A stretch of DNA of 64,000 bases from Oryzihumus leptocrescens (GTDB taxonomy: Bacteria; Actinomycetota; Actinomycetes; Actinomycetales; Dermatophilaceae). The notes below the pieces were generated by a model that saw only the letters and a list, made by a program, of their open reading frames with translations, made no database searches and was not told the DNA's origin. Both the position numbers and the translations under genes were made by a program. Position 1 is the first letter of the stretch, and every line of letters starts with the position of its first letter. Positions 34,460 through 42,630 of this stretch are shown piece by piece. Location of the stretch: the NCBI RefSeq assembly GCF_006716205.1, contig NZ_VFOQ01000002.1, positions 124,001-188,000 on the forward strand, in the 5' to 3' direction.

Positions 34460-35311
34460 ATGCTCGCGTCGTTGCTGATCATGCTGCGGGAGGGCTTCGA
34501 GGCCGCCCTGGTCATCGCGATCCTCTACTCCTACCTGCGCCGCACGGGGCGCGCCGAGCTGCTCGGCCCGTTGTGGGCCGGGATCGGTGCGGCCTTCGTC
34601 GTGGTGCTGGCGCTGGGCGTGGCGGTGCACCTGGGCATGGACGAGCTCGTCGGCGTCGCCCGGCAGCGGGCCTTCGCGGCGACCATGCTCCTCGCGGCCG
34701 GCGTGCTCACCTGGATGATCTTCTGGATGCGCAAGCACTCGCGCGCCATGAAGGGCGAGCTCGAGGGCAGCCTCGACCACGCGATCGACGCCCGCAGCAA
34801 CGTCAAGGTCGCCGTCGTCGCGGCCGCGTTCCTGGCGGTGCTGCGCGAGGGCTTCGAGGCCACGCTGTTCCTCATCGCCACAGCCACGCAGGAGAGCGGC
34901 GAGAACGTGCTGGTCGGCGGCATCGTCGGCCTCGTCGTCGCCGGCGTGCTCGGCTGGATGGTGGTGGTCGGCGGCAAGCGGCTGCCGATGAAGCATTTCT
35001 TCACCGTCACCGCGTGGGTCCTGGTCATCTTCGCCGCCGGGCTGCTCGCCCGCGCCGTGATGTTCCTGCAGTCCACCGGCGACCTGGGCATCGTCCTCAA
35101 CAACGTCTACGACCTGACCGCCGTGCACTGGCTCACGCAGGACAGCGAGGTCGGCCGCTTCCTGGCCGCCATGTTCGGCTGGGACCCGCGGCCCTCGATC
35201 GAGCAGGTGCTGGTCTGGGTCGGCTACGTCGGCATCGTGGGCTGGCTCTTCCAGCGCGGCGGCAGGGCGACGGCGACCAAGGGCACGGCGAAGGCCTCGG
35301 TCCGGGCCTAG
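34460..35311 (+). CDS. efeU: FTR1-family high-affinity iron permease (EfeU-like)
   Basis: 283 residues from ATG 34460 (GAGG upstream). Seven hydrophobic segments are present, with the two hallmark iron-binding REGxE motifs: LREGFEA at residues 10-14 in TM1 and again at 129-133 in TM4. This is the oxidase-dependent ferrous/ferric permease. Its usual partners EfeO and EfeB are not next to it. The gene ends the operon that starts at an iron box, which strongly supports iron-starvation induction. Its stop codon TAG is part of the next gene's leaderless -10 (TAGCCT). Confidence 0.9.
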   Translation: MLASLLIMLREGFEAALVIAILYSYLRRTGRAELLGPLWAGIGAAFVVVLALGVAVHLGMDELVGVARQRAFAATMLLAAGVLTWMIFWMRKHSRAMKGELEGSLDHAIDARSNVKVAVVAAAFLAVLREGFEATLFLIATATQESGENVLVGGIVGLVVAGVLGWMVVVGGKRLPMKHFFTVTAWVLVIFAAGLLARAVMFLQSTGDLGIVLNNVYDLTAVHWLTQDSEVGRFLAAMFGWDPRPSIEQVLVWVGYVGIVGWLFQRGGRATATKGTAKASVRA

Positions 35312-35320
35312 CCTGAGGCC

Positions 35321-36520
35321 ATGAGCCCCTCCGGACGCCGCACCCCCGACCCGCTGGACCTGCTGGCCACGGACGCCCTGCTCGACGAGGAGGCGCGCGC
35401 GGTGCGCGACACCACGCGCGCCTTCGTCGCCAAGCGGGTGCTGCCGGACGTGGGCCAGTGGTTCGAGGACGCCACGATGCCCCGGGAGCTGTTCCCCGAG
35501 CTGGGCAGCCTCGGCCTGCTGGGCATGCACCTGACGGGATACGGCTGCGCCGGGACCAGCGCCACGTCGTACGGCGTGGCCTGCCGCGAGCTGGAGGCGG
35601 GCGACTCGGGGATCCGCAGCTTCGTCTCCGTGCAGGGGTCGCTGGCGATGTACCCCATCTGGGCCTACGGCTCGGAGGAGCAGAAGCAGCAGTGGCTGCC
35701 GGGGATGGCGGCCGGGGAGGCGGTCGGCTGCTTCGGGCTGACCGAGCCCGACCGCGGCTCCGACCCCGGCGACATGCAGACCCGGGCCCGGCGCGAGGGC
35801 ACCGACTGGGTGCTGACCGGCCGCAAGATGTGGATCACCAACGGCCCGGTCGCCGACGTCGCCGTGGTCTGGGCGCAGGCCGAGGCCGACGGTGACAACC
35901 CCGCGGGGGTGCGCGGCTTCGTCGTGCCGACGGCCACGGCCGGCTTCTCCGCCCACGAGATCAAGCACAAGATGTCGCTGCGGGCGTCGCTGACCGGCGA
36001 GCTCGTCCTGGACGGCGTGCGGCTGCCGGCCGACGCGGTGCTGCCCGGCGTGCGCGGGCTCAAGGGGCCGCTGTCGTGCCTGACGGAGGCGCGCTTCGGC
36101 ATCATCTGGGGCGCCCTCGGCGCCGCCCGGGCATGCTTCGAGTCGGCGCTGGACTACGCCGGGACCCGCCAGCAGTTCGGGCAGCCCATCGCCGGGTTCC
36201 AGCTGACCCAGGCCAAGCTGACCGAGATGGCGGTGCGGATCGGCACCGGGTCGCTGCTGGCGCACCACCTCGCCGGCCTGAAGGAACGCCACGAGATCAC
36301 GCCCGAGCAGGTCAGCATCGGCAAGCTCAACAACGTGCGGCTCGCGATCGACATCGCCCGCACCGCCCGCACCATCCTCGGCGCCAACGGCATCTCGCTG
36401 GAGTACCCCGTGATCCGGCACGCCAACAACCTCGAGTCGGTGCTGACCTACGAGGGGACCGAGGAGATCCACACCCTCGCGATCGGCAAGGCGCTCACCG
36501 GTATCGACGCCTTCCGCTGA
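35321..36520 (+). CDS. acyl-CoA dehydrogenase, glutaryl-CoA dehydrogenase-like
   Basis: 399 residues from ATG 35321, six bases after TAGCCT (leaderless). The FAD-binding segment CFGLTEPDRGSDPGDM and the C-terminal TYEGTEEIHTLAIGKALTGIDAFR are characteristic of the glutaryl-CoA dehydrogenase (GcdH) branch. The catalytic Glu is in YEGTEEIH. GcdH performs oxidative decarboxylation of glutaryl-CoA to crotonyl-CoA in lysine and tryptophan breakdown. Branch assignment is from motif likeness only, and a related acyl-CoA substrate is possible. Confidence 0.9.
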   Translation: MSPSGRRTPDPLDLLATDALLDEEARAVRDTTRAFVAKRVLPDVGQWFEDATMPRELFPELGSLGLLGMHLTGYGCAGTSATSYGVACRELEAGDSGIRSFVSVQGSLAMYPIWAYGSEEQKQQWLPGMAAGEAVGCFGLTEPDRGSDPGDMQTRARREGTDWVLTGRKMWITNGPVADVAVVWAQAEADGDNPAGVRGFVVPTATAGFSAHEIKHKMSLRASLTGELVLDGVRLPADAVLPGVRGLKGPLSCLTEARFGIIWGALGAARACFESALDYAGTRQQFGQPIAGFQLTQAKLTEMAVRIGTGSLLAHHLAGLKERHEITPEQVSIGKLNNVRLAIDIARTARTILGANGISLEYPVIRHANNLESVLTYEGTEEIHTLAIGKALTGIDAFR

Positions 36521-36524
36521 CGCC

Positions 36525-37748
36525 ATGAGCGGTGTGGGTGCGGTCCCGTGGCGGCGGCCGATGACGGGCCGGGACACCGACGAGGAGCACCGGGCCTCCA
36601 CGCCCCTGGAGCTGCTGTTCGACCTGTGCTTCGTGGTCGCCGTCGCCGCCGCGGCGGCCCGGCTGCACCACGCCCTGGCCGTGGGCCACGCCGGTGCCGC
36701 GCTGACCGGTTACGCGATGGTGTTCTTCGCGATCTGGTGGGCGTGGATGAACTTCACCTGGTTCGCCTCGGCCTACGACACCGACGACGTGGCCTACCGG
36801 CTGCTCACCCTGGTGCAGATGGCCGGCGTCCTCGTCCTGGCCGCCGGGGTGCCCGCGGCGTTCGACCGCCGCGACTTCCTGCTCGTCACCCTCGGCTACA
36901 CCGTCATGCGGGTGCCGCTGGTGGTGCAGTGGCTGCGGGTGAGCCGTGACCACCCCGAGCGCCGGCGCACCGGCCGGCTCTACGTCGCCGGTATCGCGCT
37001 CGGCCAGGCCCTGTGGCTCGGTCGCCTGCTGCTGGCCGCGCCGTGGGGCCTGGTGGCGTTCCCGGTCCTCGTGGTGCTGGAGGTGCTGGTGCCGGTCGTC
37101 GCCGAGCGGACCGGCGGCCGGACGCCGTGGCACCCCGGGCACATCGCCGAGCGCTACGGGCTCTTCACCCTCATCGTCCTCGGCGAGGTCATCCTGGCCT
37201 CCACCACCTCCGTCCAGGCCGCCGCCGAGGCGCACGGCCTGTCGGCCTCGCTGCTGCTGGTCGCCGTCGGCGGGCTGCTGACCGTCTTCGGCATGTGGTG
37301 GCTGTACTTCAAGCGCTCCGTGGAGGACACGCTGCGCCTGTCGACCCGCTCGGCCTTCGTCTGGGGCTACGCGCACTACCTCGTCTTCGGCGCGGTCGCC
37401 GCGGTCGGTGCCGCGGTGGGCGTGGCCGCCGACGTGGCGCGGCACGAGGCCCACGTCTCCACCCGCGGAGCCGACCTGGCGCTGGCGGGCGCGGTCGCGG
37501 CATACCTGCTCGTGCTGGGGACGCTGCACGCGTGGTCCTTCCGCACGCCGGTGGTGGCTGTCCGCTCGGCGTCGGCCGCCGTCGTCCTGGTGCTCCTCGC
37601 CGCGCCCGGCCCCGACGTCGGCGTCATGACCCTGCTCGTCGGGCTGGTCGTCGCCACCCTCGTCGCCGTCCACGTGGCGTTCGACCGGCCGGGGCGAGGC
37701 CCTTCGTCACACCGGCCCGCGACCGGGCGGCATACGGTGGGCAGGTGA
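36525..37748 (+). CDS. LtrA-family membrane protein (low temperature requirement A)
   Basis: 407 residues starting 4 bp after the acyl-CoA dehydrogenase stop. The N-terminal STPLELLFDLCFVVAVAAAAARLHH and the central HIAERYGLFTLIVLGEVILAS are the two signatures of the LtrA family. About ten hydrophobic segments are present. The family is widespread but its molecular function is not known. The 3' end overlaps the CutA start by 4 nt. Confidence 0.88.
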   Translation: MSGVGAVPWRRPMTGRDTDEEHRASTPLELLFDLCFVVAVAAAAARLHHALAVGHAGAALTGYAMVFFAIWWAWMNFTWFASAYDTDDVAYRLLTLVQMAGVLVLAAGVPAAFDRRDFLLVTLGYTVMRVPLVVQWLRVSRDHPERRRTGRLYVAGIALGQALWLGRLLLAAPWGLVAFPVLVVLEVLVPVVAERTGGRTPWHPGHIAERYGLFTLIVLGEVILASTTSVQAAAEAHGLSASLLLVAVGGLLTVFGMWWLYFKRSVEDTLRLSTRSAFVWGYAHYLVFGAVAAVGAAVGVAADVARHEAHVSTRGADLALAGAVAAYLLVLGTLHAWSFRTPVVAVRSASAAVVLVLLAAPGPDVGVMTLLVGLVVATLVAVHVAFDRPGRGPSSHRPATGRHTVGR

Positions 37749-38068
37749 GCCAGCTTCTCGAGGTGAGGGTGACCGTCGGCGCGCCGGACGAGGCCGACCG
37801 GATCGCCGCTGCGCTGGTGGGCGAGGGGCTCGCGGCATGCGTGCAGGTCGTGCCGGGCATCACCTCGGTCTACCGCTGGGAGGGCCTGGTCGAGCGCTCC
37901 GCCGAGCTGCTCCTGCTGGCCAAGACGACGGACGAGCTGTTCGACCGCCTCGCGGCACGCGTCGTCGAGCTGCACTCCTACGACACCCCCGAGGTGCTCG
38001 CCGTGCCCGTCGTGCGGGCCAGCGAGGGGTATGCCGTGTGGCTGCGAGAGTCGGTCGTCCGGGCGTGA
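37745..38068 (+). CDS. cutA: CutA1-like trimeric protein
   Basis: 107 residues from GTG 37745, the usual length. It has the conserved features VTVGAPDEADRIAAALVGEGLAACVQVVPGITSVYRWEG, LLLLAKTTDELFDRLAARVVELHSYDTPEVLAVPV and the C-terminal YAVWL. CutA proteins form ferredoxin-like trimers, and the old link to copper tolerance is debated. TACGGT (within a GGCATAC copy) lies six bases upstream. It overlaps its two neighbours by 4 nt each. Confidence 0.93.
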   Translation: MSQLLEVRVTVGAPDEADRIAAALVGEGLAACVQVVPGITSVYRWEGLVERSAELLLLAKTTDELFDRLAARVVELHSYDTPEVLAVPVVRASEGYAVWLRESVVRA

Positions 38069-38967
38069 CCGCGCTCCGGGACGAGGAGCCGGCCGCTGTC
38101 GCGGTGGTCGGTGTCTACCTGGACCGGCAGGTGGCGGCGCTGCGTGCCCTGGGCCCGGCGCTGGTGCACGGTGACCCGGCGGCCGTGCACGACGTCCGGG
38201 TGGCGGCCCGTCGCGCCCGCTGCACGCTGGCGACGTTCGCCGAGGTGCTCGGCGCGAGCGACCCGGAGCCGCTGCTGGCGGAGCTGCGCTGGTGGGGTGG
38301 TGTGGTCGGCGCGGTCCGCGACGTGCAGGTCCTGCACCTGCGGTGGCAGCCGCTGCTCGCCGAGCTGGCCGACGTGGTCGCCGCCGACGCGGTCGCCTGG
38401 CTGGAGGGCGAGCTGGGGCAGCGGCAACGCGTGGCGGTCGTGGCGCTGCGCCGGGTCCAGGCCGGCGACCGGCACACCGCCCTGGTGTCCGCGCTGGCGT
38501 CAGCGGCCTCGCTCGCTTCACCGCCGGAGAGGGGCCTGCGGCCCGCGGGGCTGGTGCTGCCGGGACTGGTGCGCCGGGCCTGCCGCCGGATGGACCGTGC
38601 CGCGCGCCGGGTCGACGTGGCCGGGTCGGAGGAGTCGCGCGCCCACCGGCTGCACGACGTGCGCAAGGCGGCCAAGCGGGCCCGCTACGCAGCCGAGCTG
38701 TGTGCCCCCGCGCTCGGGGCGCCCGCGGCGGACCTGGCGGCGCGGATGGAGTCCGTCCAGGAGGTCCTGGGGGAGCGGCAGGACAGCGCGCACGCGCAGC
38801 AGGTGCTCCTCGAGCTGATGTCGGCGCCCGGGGCAGGCGGCCCGGAGGGGTTCGTGTGCGGGGCGCTGTGGTCGGCCGAGCAGCAGCTCGCCGGCGCGGC
38901 GGAGGAGGCCTATCCCGTGGCCCTCGGCCGGGCGGAGGAGCGGGCGGTGCGGCATTGGCTGGGGTGA
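38065..38967 (+). CDS. CHAD-domain protein (polyphosphate-binding)
   Basis: 300 residues from GTG 38065, overlapping CutA (GTGA). Two helical-bundle repeats carry the conserved His and basic residues of CHAD: VHDVRVAARRARCTLATF near residue 41 and LHDVRKAAKRARYAAEL near 195. CHAD domains bind polyphosphate through these residues. A separate CYTH gene lies two genes downstream, the same pair of domains that is fused in other bacteria. It overlaps the next start (TGATG). Confidence 0.88.
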   Translation: MTALRDEEPAAVAVVGVYLDRQVAALRALGPALVHGDPAAVHDVRVAARRARCTLATFAEVLGASDPEPLLAELRWWGGVVGAVRDVQVLHLRWQPLLAELADVVAADAVAWLEGELGQRQRVAVVALRRVQAGDRHTALVSALASAASLASPPERGLRPAGLVLPGLVRRACRRMDRAARRVDVAGSEESRAHRLHDVRKAAKRARYAAELCAPALGAPAADLAARMESVQEVLGERQDSAHAQQVLLELMSAPGAGGPEGFVCGALWSAEQQLAGAAEEAYPVALGRAEERAVRHWLG

Positions 38968-39398
38968 TGCGGACCGGGCAGCGGTTCTTCACCGGTCTGC
39001 ACACCCGCATCTACCGCGCCAGCCACGGCCGCATCGGCTCACACCTGGGCCCGGTCGAGAACGTCCTGCTGACGACCACCGGCCGGCGCACCGGCCGGAC
39101 GCGCACCACCCCGCTGGGTTGCCTGCCCGACGGCGACAGCCTCGTGCTGGTGGCCTCCAACGGCGGGGCGCCCCGCCACCCCGACTGGTACCTCAACCTG
39201 TGCGCCGACCCGCACGTCACCGTGCAGCGCGGCGCGCAGGTCCGTCCGATGCTGGCCCGGACGGCCACCCCGCAGGAGCGGGACGTGCTCTGGCCGCGGG
39301 TGGTCCAGCGGTATGCCGGGTACGCCCGCTACCAGGAGCACGCGCCCCGCGAGATCCCCCTCGTCATCTGCGGGGAGCAGCCGCGTGGGCCGGGATGA
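38967..39398 (+). CDS. deazaflavin (F420)-dependent nitroreductase-family protein
   Basis: 143 residues from ATG 38967. It has the split beta-barrel signatures of the Ddn/TIGR00026 family: VENVLLTTTGRRTGRTRTTPLGCLPDGDSLVLVASNGGAPRHPDWYLNL and VQRYAGYARYQEHAPREIPLVI. Members reduce quinones or other substrates with F420H2 and are a marker of F420-producing actinobacteria. The physiological substrate is unknown. It sits tightly between the CHAD and CYTH genes, although a shared role is not obvious. Confidence 0.9.
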   Translation: MRTGQRFFTGLHTRIYRASHGRIGSHLGPVENVLLTTTGRRTGRTRTTPLGCLPDGDSLVLVASNGGAPRHPDWYLNLCADPHVTVQRGAQVRPMLARTATPQERDVLWPRVVQRYAGYARYQEHAPREIPLVICGEQPRGPG

Positions 39399-39405
39399 TG
39401 GACCC

Positions 39406-39942
39406 GTGCCGGACACCTCGTCGCTGAAGTACGCCCACCTCGAGCGGGAGCTGCGATTCCTGCTGCCCAGCCGTCCCCGGTCGCTCCCGGTCGAGCGGAC
39501 CTGGCGGATCACCGACCGCTACCTGCCCGAGACCGGGCTGCGGCTGCGCCGGGTGGAGGAGGAGGGCCGGCCGGTGGTGCTGAAGCTGGGGCAGAAGGTC
39601 CGGGTCGACGGCGGCCCGCGCGCGGTGGCGCACACGACGATGTACCTGCGCCCGGCGGAGTACGACACCCTGCTCGTGCTCGCCGCGGACGAGCTGGCCA
39701 AGACGCGGCACATCGTCCCGCTGGGAGGGCACCGTTGGGCCGTGGACGTGTTCGAGGGCCAGCTGCGCGGCCTGGTCACCGCCGAGCTCGACCTCGGCGC
39801 GGACGGCGAGCGGCCGGACGAGCTCGGCCTCGACGTCCTGGCCGACGTGACCGCCGACGAGCGGTTCACCGGTGGTGCGCTGGCGCGCACCTCGGCCGAC
39901 GCCCTGGCAGACCTGATGGGCGAGCACGGCCTGCGCGCCTGA
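39406..39942 (+). CDS. CYTH-domain protein (triphosphate tunnel enzyme-like)
   Basis: 178 residues from GTG 39406, six bases after GATGAT (leaderless-like). The opening YAHLERELRFLLP corresponds to the ExExK signature of CYTH, here modified (ERELR). The tunnel strands follow: TWRITDRYLPETGLRLRRVEEEGRPVVLKLGQKV, RWAVDVFEGQLRGLVTAELDL. CYTH proteins bind triphosphates or inorganic polyphosphate in a basic tunnel. With CHAD two genes upstream this suggests a polyphosphate-related unit. Confidence 0.82.
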   Translation: MPDTSSLKYAHLERELRFLLPSRPRSLPVERTWRITDRYLPETGLRLRRVEEEGRPVVLKLGQKVRVDGGPRAVAHTTMYLRPAEYDTLLVLAADELAKTRHIVPLGGHRWAVDVFEGQLRGLVTAELDLGADGERPDELGLDVLADVTADERFTGGALARTSADALADLMGEHGLRA

Positions 39943-40112
39943 TGACGCGGGTGCAGTTCGAAGCCGGGCGGCAGGCCCCCGGACCATCCGCTCTGGGTGA
40001 TGGCGCCGCTCCACGGGCTGGTTAGCGTCGTCGGTGTCGACAGACAGCCTGCCGGTCGAGGGGTCGCGGGCACAGGGCCACAGGGGGCGCCGCAGAGCGA
40101 GGGAGGGTGCTG

Positions 40113-40946
40113 ATGTGTCCCGTGACGACTGCGGAAGGAACGGTCGCTGCGCCGCTGGCCGTCGGGGAGTCGCTGGCGCCCTCGCTCCTGGTGCTGGAGC
40201 ATGTCCGGCGCGGCCGTGACCTCGATGTCTACGAGGCTCGCGACACCACCCGCTTCTGCCGCGTCCTGGTCAAGACCCCGCGCCCGGAGCTCGCAGTCGA
40301 TCCCGGGACGCTGGCGTCGCTGGAGCACGAGTGGGACGTGCTGGCGAGGCTGACGCACCCGCACATGGTCCGCGGATACGAGCTGGTGCGGCCGGAGGGC
40401 GCGCCGCCACGGCTGGTGCTGGAGGTGCTCACTGGCTCGACGTTCGGGGCGCTGATGGCCGACCTGGGCCGGCTGACGCTGCGCGAGCTCGCCCAGCTGA
40501 CCGACCACCTGGCCTCGGCGCTGCGCTACCTGCACTCGCTGGGGTTCCTACATCTGGACGTCAAGCCGTCGAACGTGGTGTGCGAGAACGGGATCGCCAA
40601 GCTGCTCGACTTCTCCATCGCCCGGCCCCCGGGGACGTACCGACCCGGCCTCGGCACGCGGACGTGGGCCTCGCCGGAGCAGCTGGCCGGCGAGGAGCTG
40701 ACCTCCGCCTCCGACGTGTGGGGACTGGGGCTGCTGCTGCGCCTCGGCGCCACCGGAAGCAACCCCTACGACCACCACGACGAGGAGGGGCTGCCGGTCG
40801 GTGCGCGCGTTCCCGGGGTGCGCAGCGTTAGACGGCTGCCCGCACCCGTCGCTGCCGCCATGGACGCCTGCCTCGCGCGGGCGCCGGGTGACCGGCCCAC
40901 GCTGCCCGAGCTCGCCGCGGTCTTCGCGCCCCATCTCGGCGAGTGA
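40113..40946 (+). CDS. soluble Hanks-type protein kinase with altered motifs
   Basis: 277 residues from ATG 40113 with GGGAGGG upstream. The kinase core can be followed: the beta-3 lysine in CRVLVKTPRP (K54), the catalytic loop HLDVKPSNVV (HLD instead of HRD, Asp149, Lys151, Asn154), LLDFSIAR (DFS instead of DFG, Asp166), and ASPEQLAGEE (APE-like). No membrane segment or PASTA domains are present. All key catalytic residues remain, so activity is plausible despite the HLD and DFS changes. Targets are unknown. It lies immediately upstream of the LigD-type polymerase gene. Confidence 0.85.
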   Translation: MCPVTTAEGTVAAPLAVGESLAPSLLVLEHVRRGRDLDVYEARDTTRFCRVLVKTPRPELAVDPGTLASLEHEWDVLARLTHPHMVRGYELVRPEGAPPRLVLEVLTGSTFGALMADLGRLTLRELAQLTDHLASALRYLHSLGFLHLDVKPSNVVCENGIAKLLDFSIARPPGTYRPGLGTRTWASPEQLAGEELTSASDVWGLGLLLRLGATGSNPYDHHDEEGLPVGARVPGVRSVRRLPAPVAAAMDACLARAPGDRPTLPELAAVFAPHLGE

Positions 40947-40982
40947 CGGGCGGGCGACCCGCCGGGCGTCTAGGTTGGCGCC

Positions 40983-41951
40983 ATGGCAGCCGCTGACGGC
41001 AGGAGCCCCGCGGTCGAGGTCGAGGTCGGCGACAAGACGGTCCGGATCTCGAACCCGCAGCGCGTCTACTTCCCTGCGCGCGGGGAGACCAAGCTCGACC
41101 TGGTCAACTACTACCTCTCGGTCGGCGAGGGCATCGTGCGGGCGCTGCGCGAGCGCCCGTGCATGCTCCACCGCTTCCCCGAGGGGGTGTCGGGGGAGAA
41201 GGTCCACCAGAAGCGGCTGCCGCAGGGCGCGCCGCCGTGGGTCCAGACGGTGAGCGTCCACTTCCCGCGCTACCACCGCGACGTGCACGAGCTGTGCGTC
41301 ACCGAGCTGGCCAGCGTGATCTGGGCCGTGCAGATGTCGACCGTGGAGTTCCATCCGTGGAACTCCCGGCGGGCCGACACCGAGAAGCCGGACGAGTGGC
41401 GCATCGACCTCGACCCCATGCCGGAGTGCGGGTTCGACACCGTGCGCCGGGTCGCCCACGTCGCGCACGAGGTGCTCGACGAGCTGGGCGCGACCGGATG
41501 GCCGAAGACCTCCGGCGGCAAGGGGATGCACATCTACGTGCGGATCAAGCCGGAGCACGGGTTCAAGGACGTACGCCGGGCGGCGCTCGCCTTCGCCCGG
41601 GAGGTGGAGCGGCGGGCGCCGGACGAGGTGACCACCACCTGGTGGCGGCGCGACCGTGACCCCTCGACGCTGTTCGTCGACTACAACCAGAACGCCCGCG
41701 ACCACACCATCGCCGCCGCCTACTCGGTGCGCGGCCTGCCGGACGCCCGGGTCTCCACGCCGATCCGCTGGGACGAGGTCGACGACGTCCTGCCCGAGGA
41801 CTGCACGATCGCGACCGTGCCCGAGCGGTTCGCCCGGCTCGGGGACCTGCACGCCGGCATCGACGACGCCGTCTTCGACATCAGCCCGCTGCTGGAGTGG
41901 GCGGACCGGGACGAGCGCGCGGGGGCCGAGGACCCCGGCATACCCGAATGA
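40983..41951 (+). CDS. LigD-type DNA polymerase/primase (stand-alone Prim-Pol)
   Basis: 322 residues from ATG 40983, six bases after TAGGTT (leaderless). Catalytic carboxylates are D142 and D144 (EWRIDLDPM) and D233 (LFVDYNQN), with the SGGKGMHIYV nucleotide-binding segment at 177-186. The protein comprises only the polymerase domain of LigD. No ligase, nuclease or Ku gene is in the window, so it acts as a separate NHEJ/gap-filling polymerase or Prim-PolC-like enzyme. It overlaps the acetyltransferase gene by 4 nt. One Ile near the C-terminus uses the rare ATA codon created by a GGCATAC motif. Confidence 0.9.
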   Translation: MAAADGRSPAVEVEVGDKTVRISNPQRVYFPARGETKLDLVNYYLSVGEGIVRALRERPCMLHRFPEGVSGEKVHQKRLPQGAPPWVQTVSVHFPRYHRDVHELCVTELASVIWAVQMSTVEFHPWNSRRADTEKPDEWRIDLDPMPECGFDTVRRVAHVAHEVLDELGATGWPKTSGGKGMHIYVRIKPEHGFKDVRRAALAFAREVERRAPDEVTTTWWRRDRDPSTLFVDYNQNARDHTIAAAYSVRGLPDARVSTPIRWDEVDDVLPEDCTIATVPERFARLGDLHAGIDDAVFDISPLLEWADRDERAGAEDPGIPE

Positions 41952-42550
41952 CGACGAAGCCGCGCTTCCCGCTCGACCACGAGCCGGAGATCGACGTCCG
42001 GCCGGCGCTGGGTCGCTTCGAGGACTTCGCCACCGCGGTCGGCACCCAGAGCCCCGGGGCGCGCGGCTGCTGGTGCATGGCCTACCGGGACAGCCGCGTC
42101 GCGCCGGACGAGCGTCCGGACTACATGCGCGCCGCTTGCGCGACCGAGCCCGGCCCCGGGGTCCTCGTCTACGTCGACGACGTCGTGGCCGGGTGGTGCT
42201 CGGTTGCCCCACGAGCGAGCTACCGGCGCCTGCTCCACTCGCGCACCATCCCGATCCTGGACGACCGCGACGCCTGGGTGGCCGTCTGCTTCGTCGTCCG
42301 CGCGGGATACCGCGGGCACGGGCTGATGCACCACCTGCTGGCCGGTGCCGTCGACCAGGCGAGGAGCCACGGCGCCGAGGTGGTCGAGGGCTACCCGGTC
42401 GAGACGCGGGGCGACCGCGTGGACGTCATCTCCGGCTACGTCGGCACCGTCGAGCTCTTCGAGAAGGCCGGCTTCGAGCGCGTCTCGCCGACCACCGGGC
42501 GCAGCGGCGGCCAGCCGCGCTGGGTGATGCGCAAGCCGCTGACCCCCTAG
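41948..42550 (+). CDS. GNAT-family acetyltransferase
   Basis: 200 residues from ATG 41948 (ATGA overlap with the polymerase). The core is VAVCFVVRAGYRGHGLMHHLLAGAVDQARSHGAEVVEGYPV, with the acetyl-CoA loop RGHGL, then VISGYVGTVELFEKAGFERV. An N-terminal FATAVGTQSPGARGCWCMAYR segment with CWCM is seen in a subset of actinobacterial GNATs. The acceptor is unknown. Coupling to a DNA-repair polymerase gene is notable but its meaning is unclear. Confidence 0.85.
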   Translation: MTTKPRFPLDHEPEIDVRPALGRFEDFATAVGTQSPGARGCWCMAYRDSRVAPDERPDYMRAACATEPGPGVLVYVDDVVAGWCSVAPRASYRRLLHSRTIPILDDRDAWVAVCFVVRAGYRGHGLMHHLLAGAVDQARSHGAEVVEGYPVETRGDRVDVISGYVGTVELFEKAGFERVSPTTGRSGGQPRWVMRKPLTP

Positions 42551-42630
42551 ACGGCCCTGACAGAGCCGCCGCGGCGGCGAGGTCCGTCTTCCGCCGGACA
42601 ACCGGCCGGTCGGGGTGGTTGGCTCGCGAC

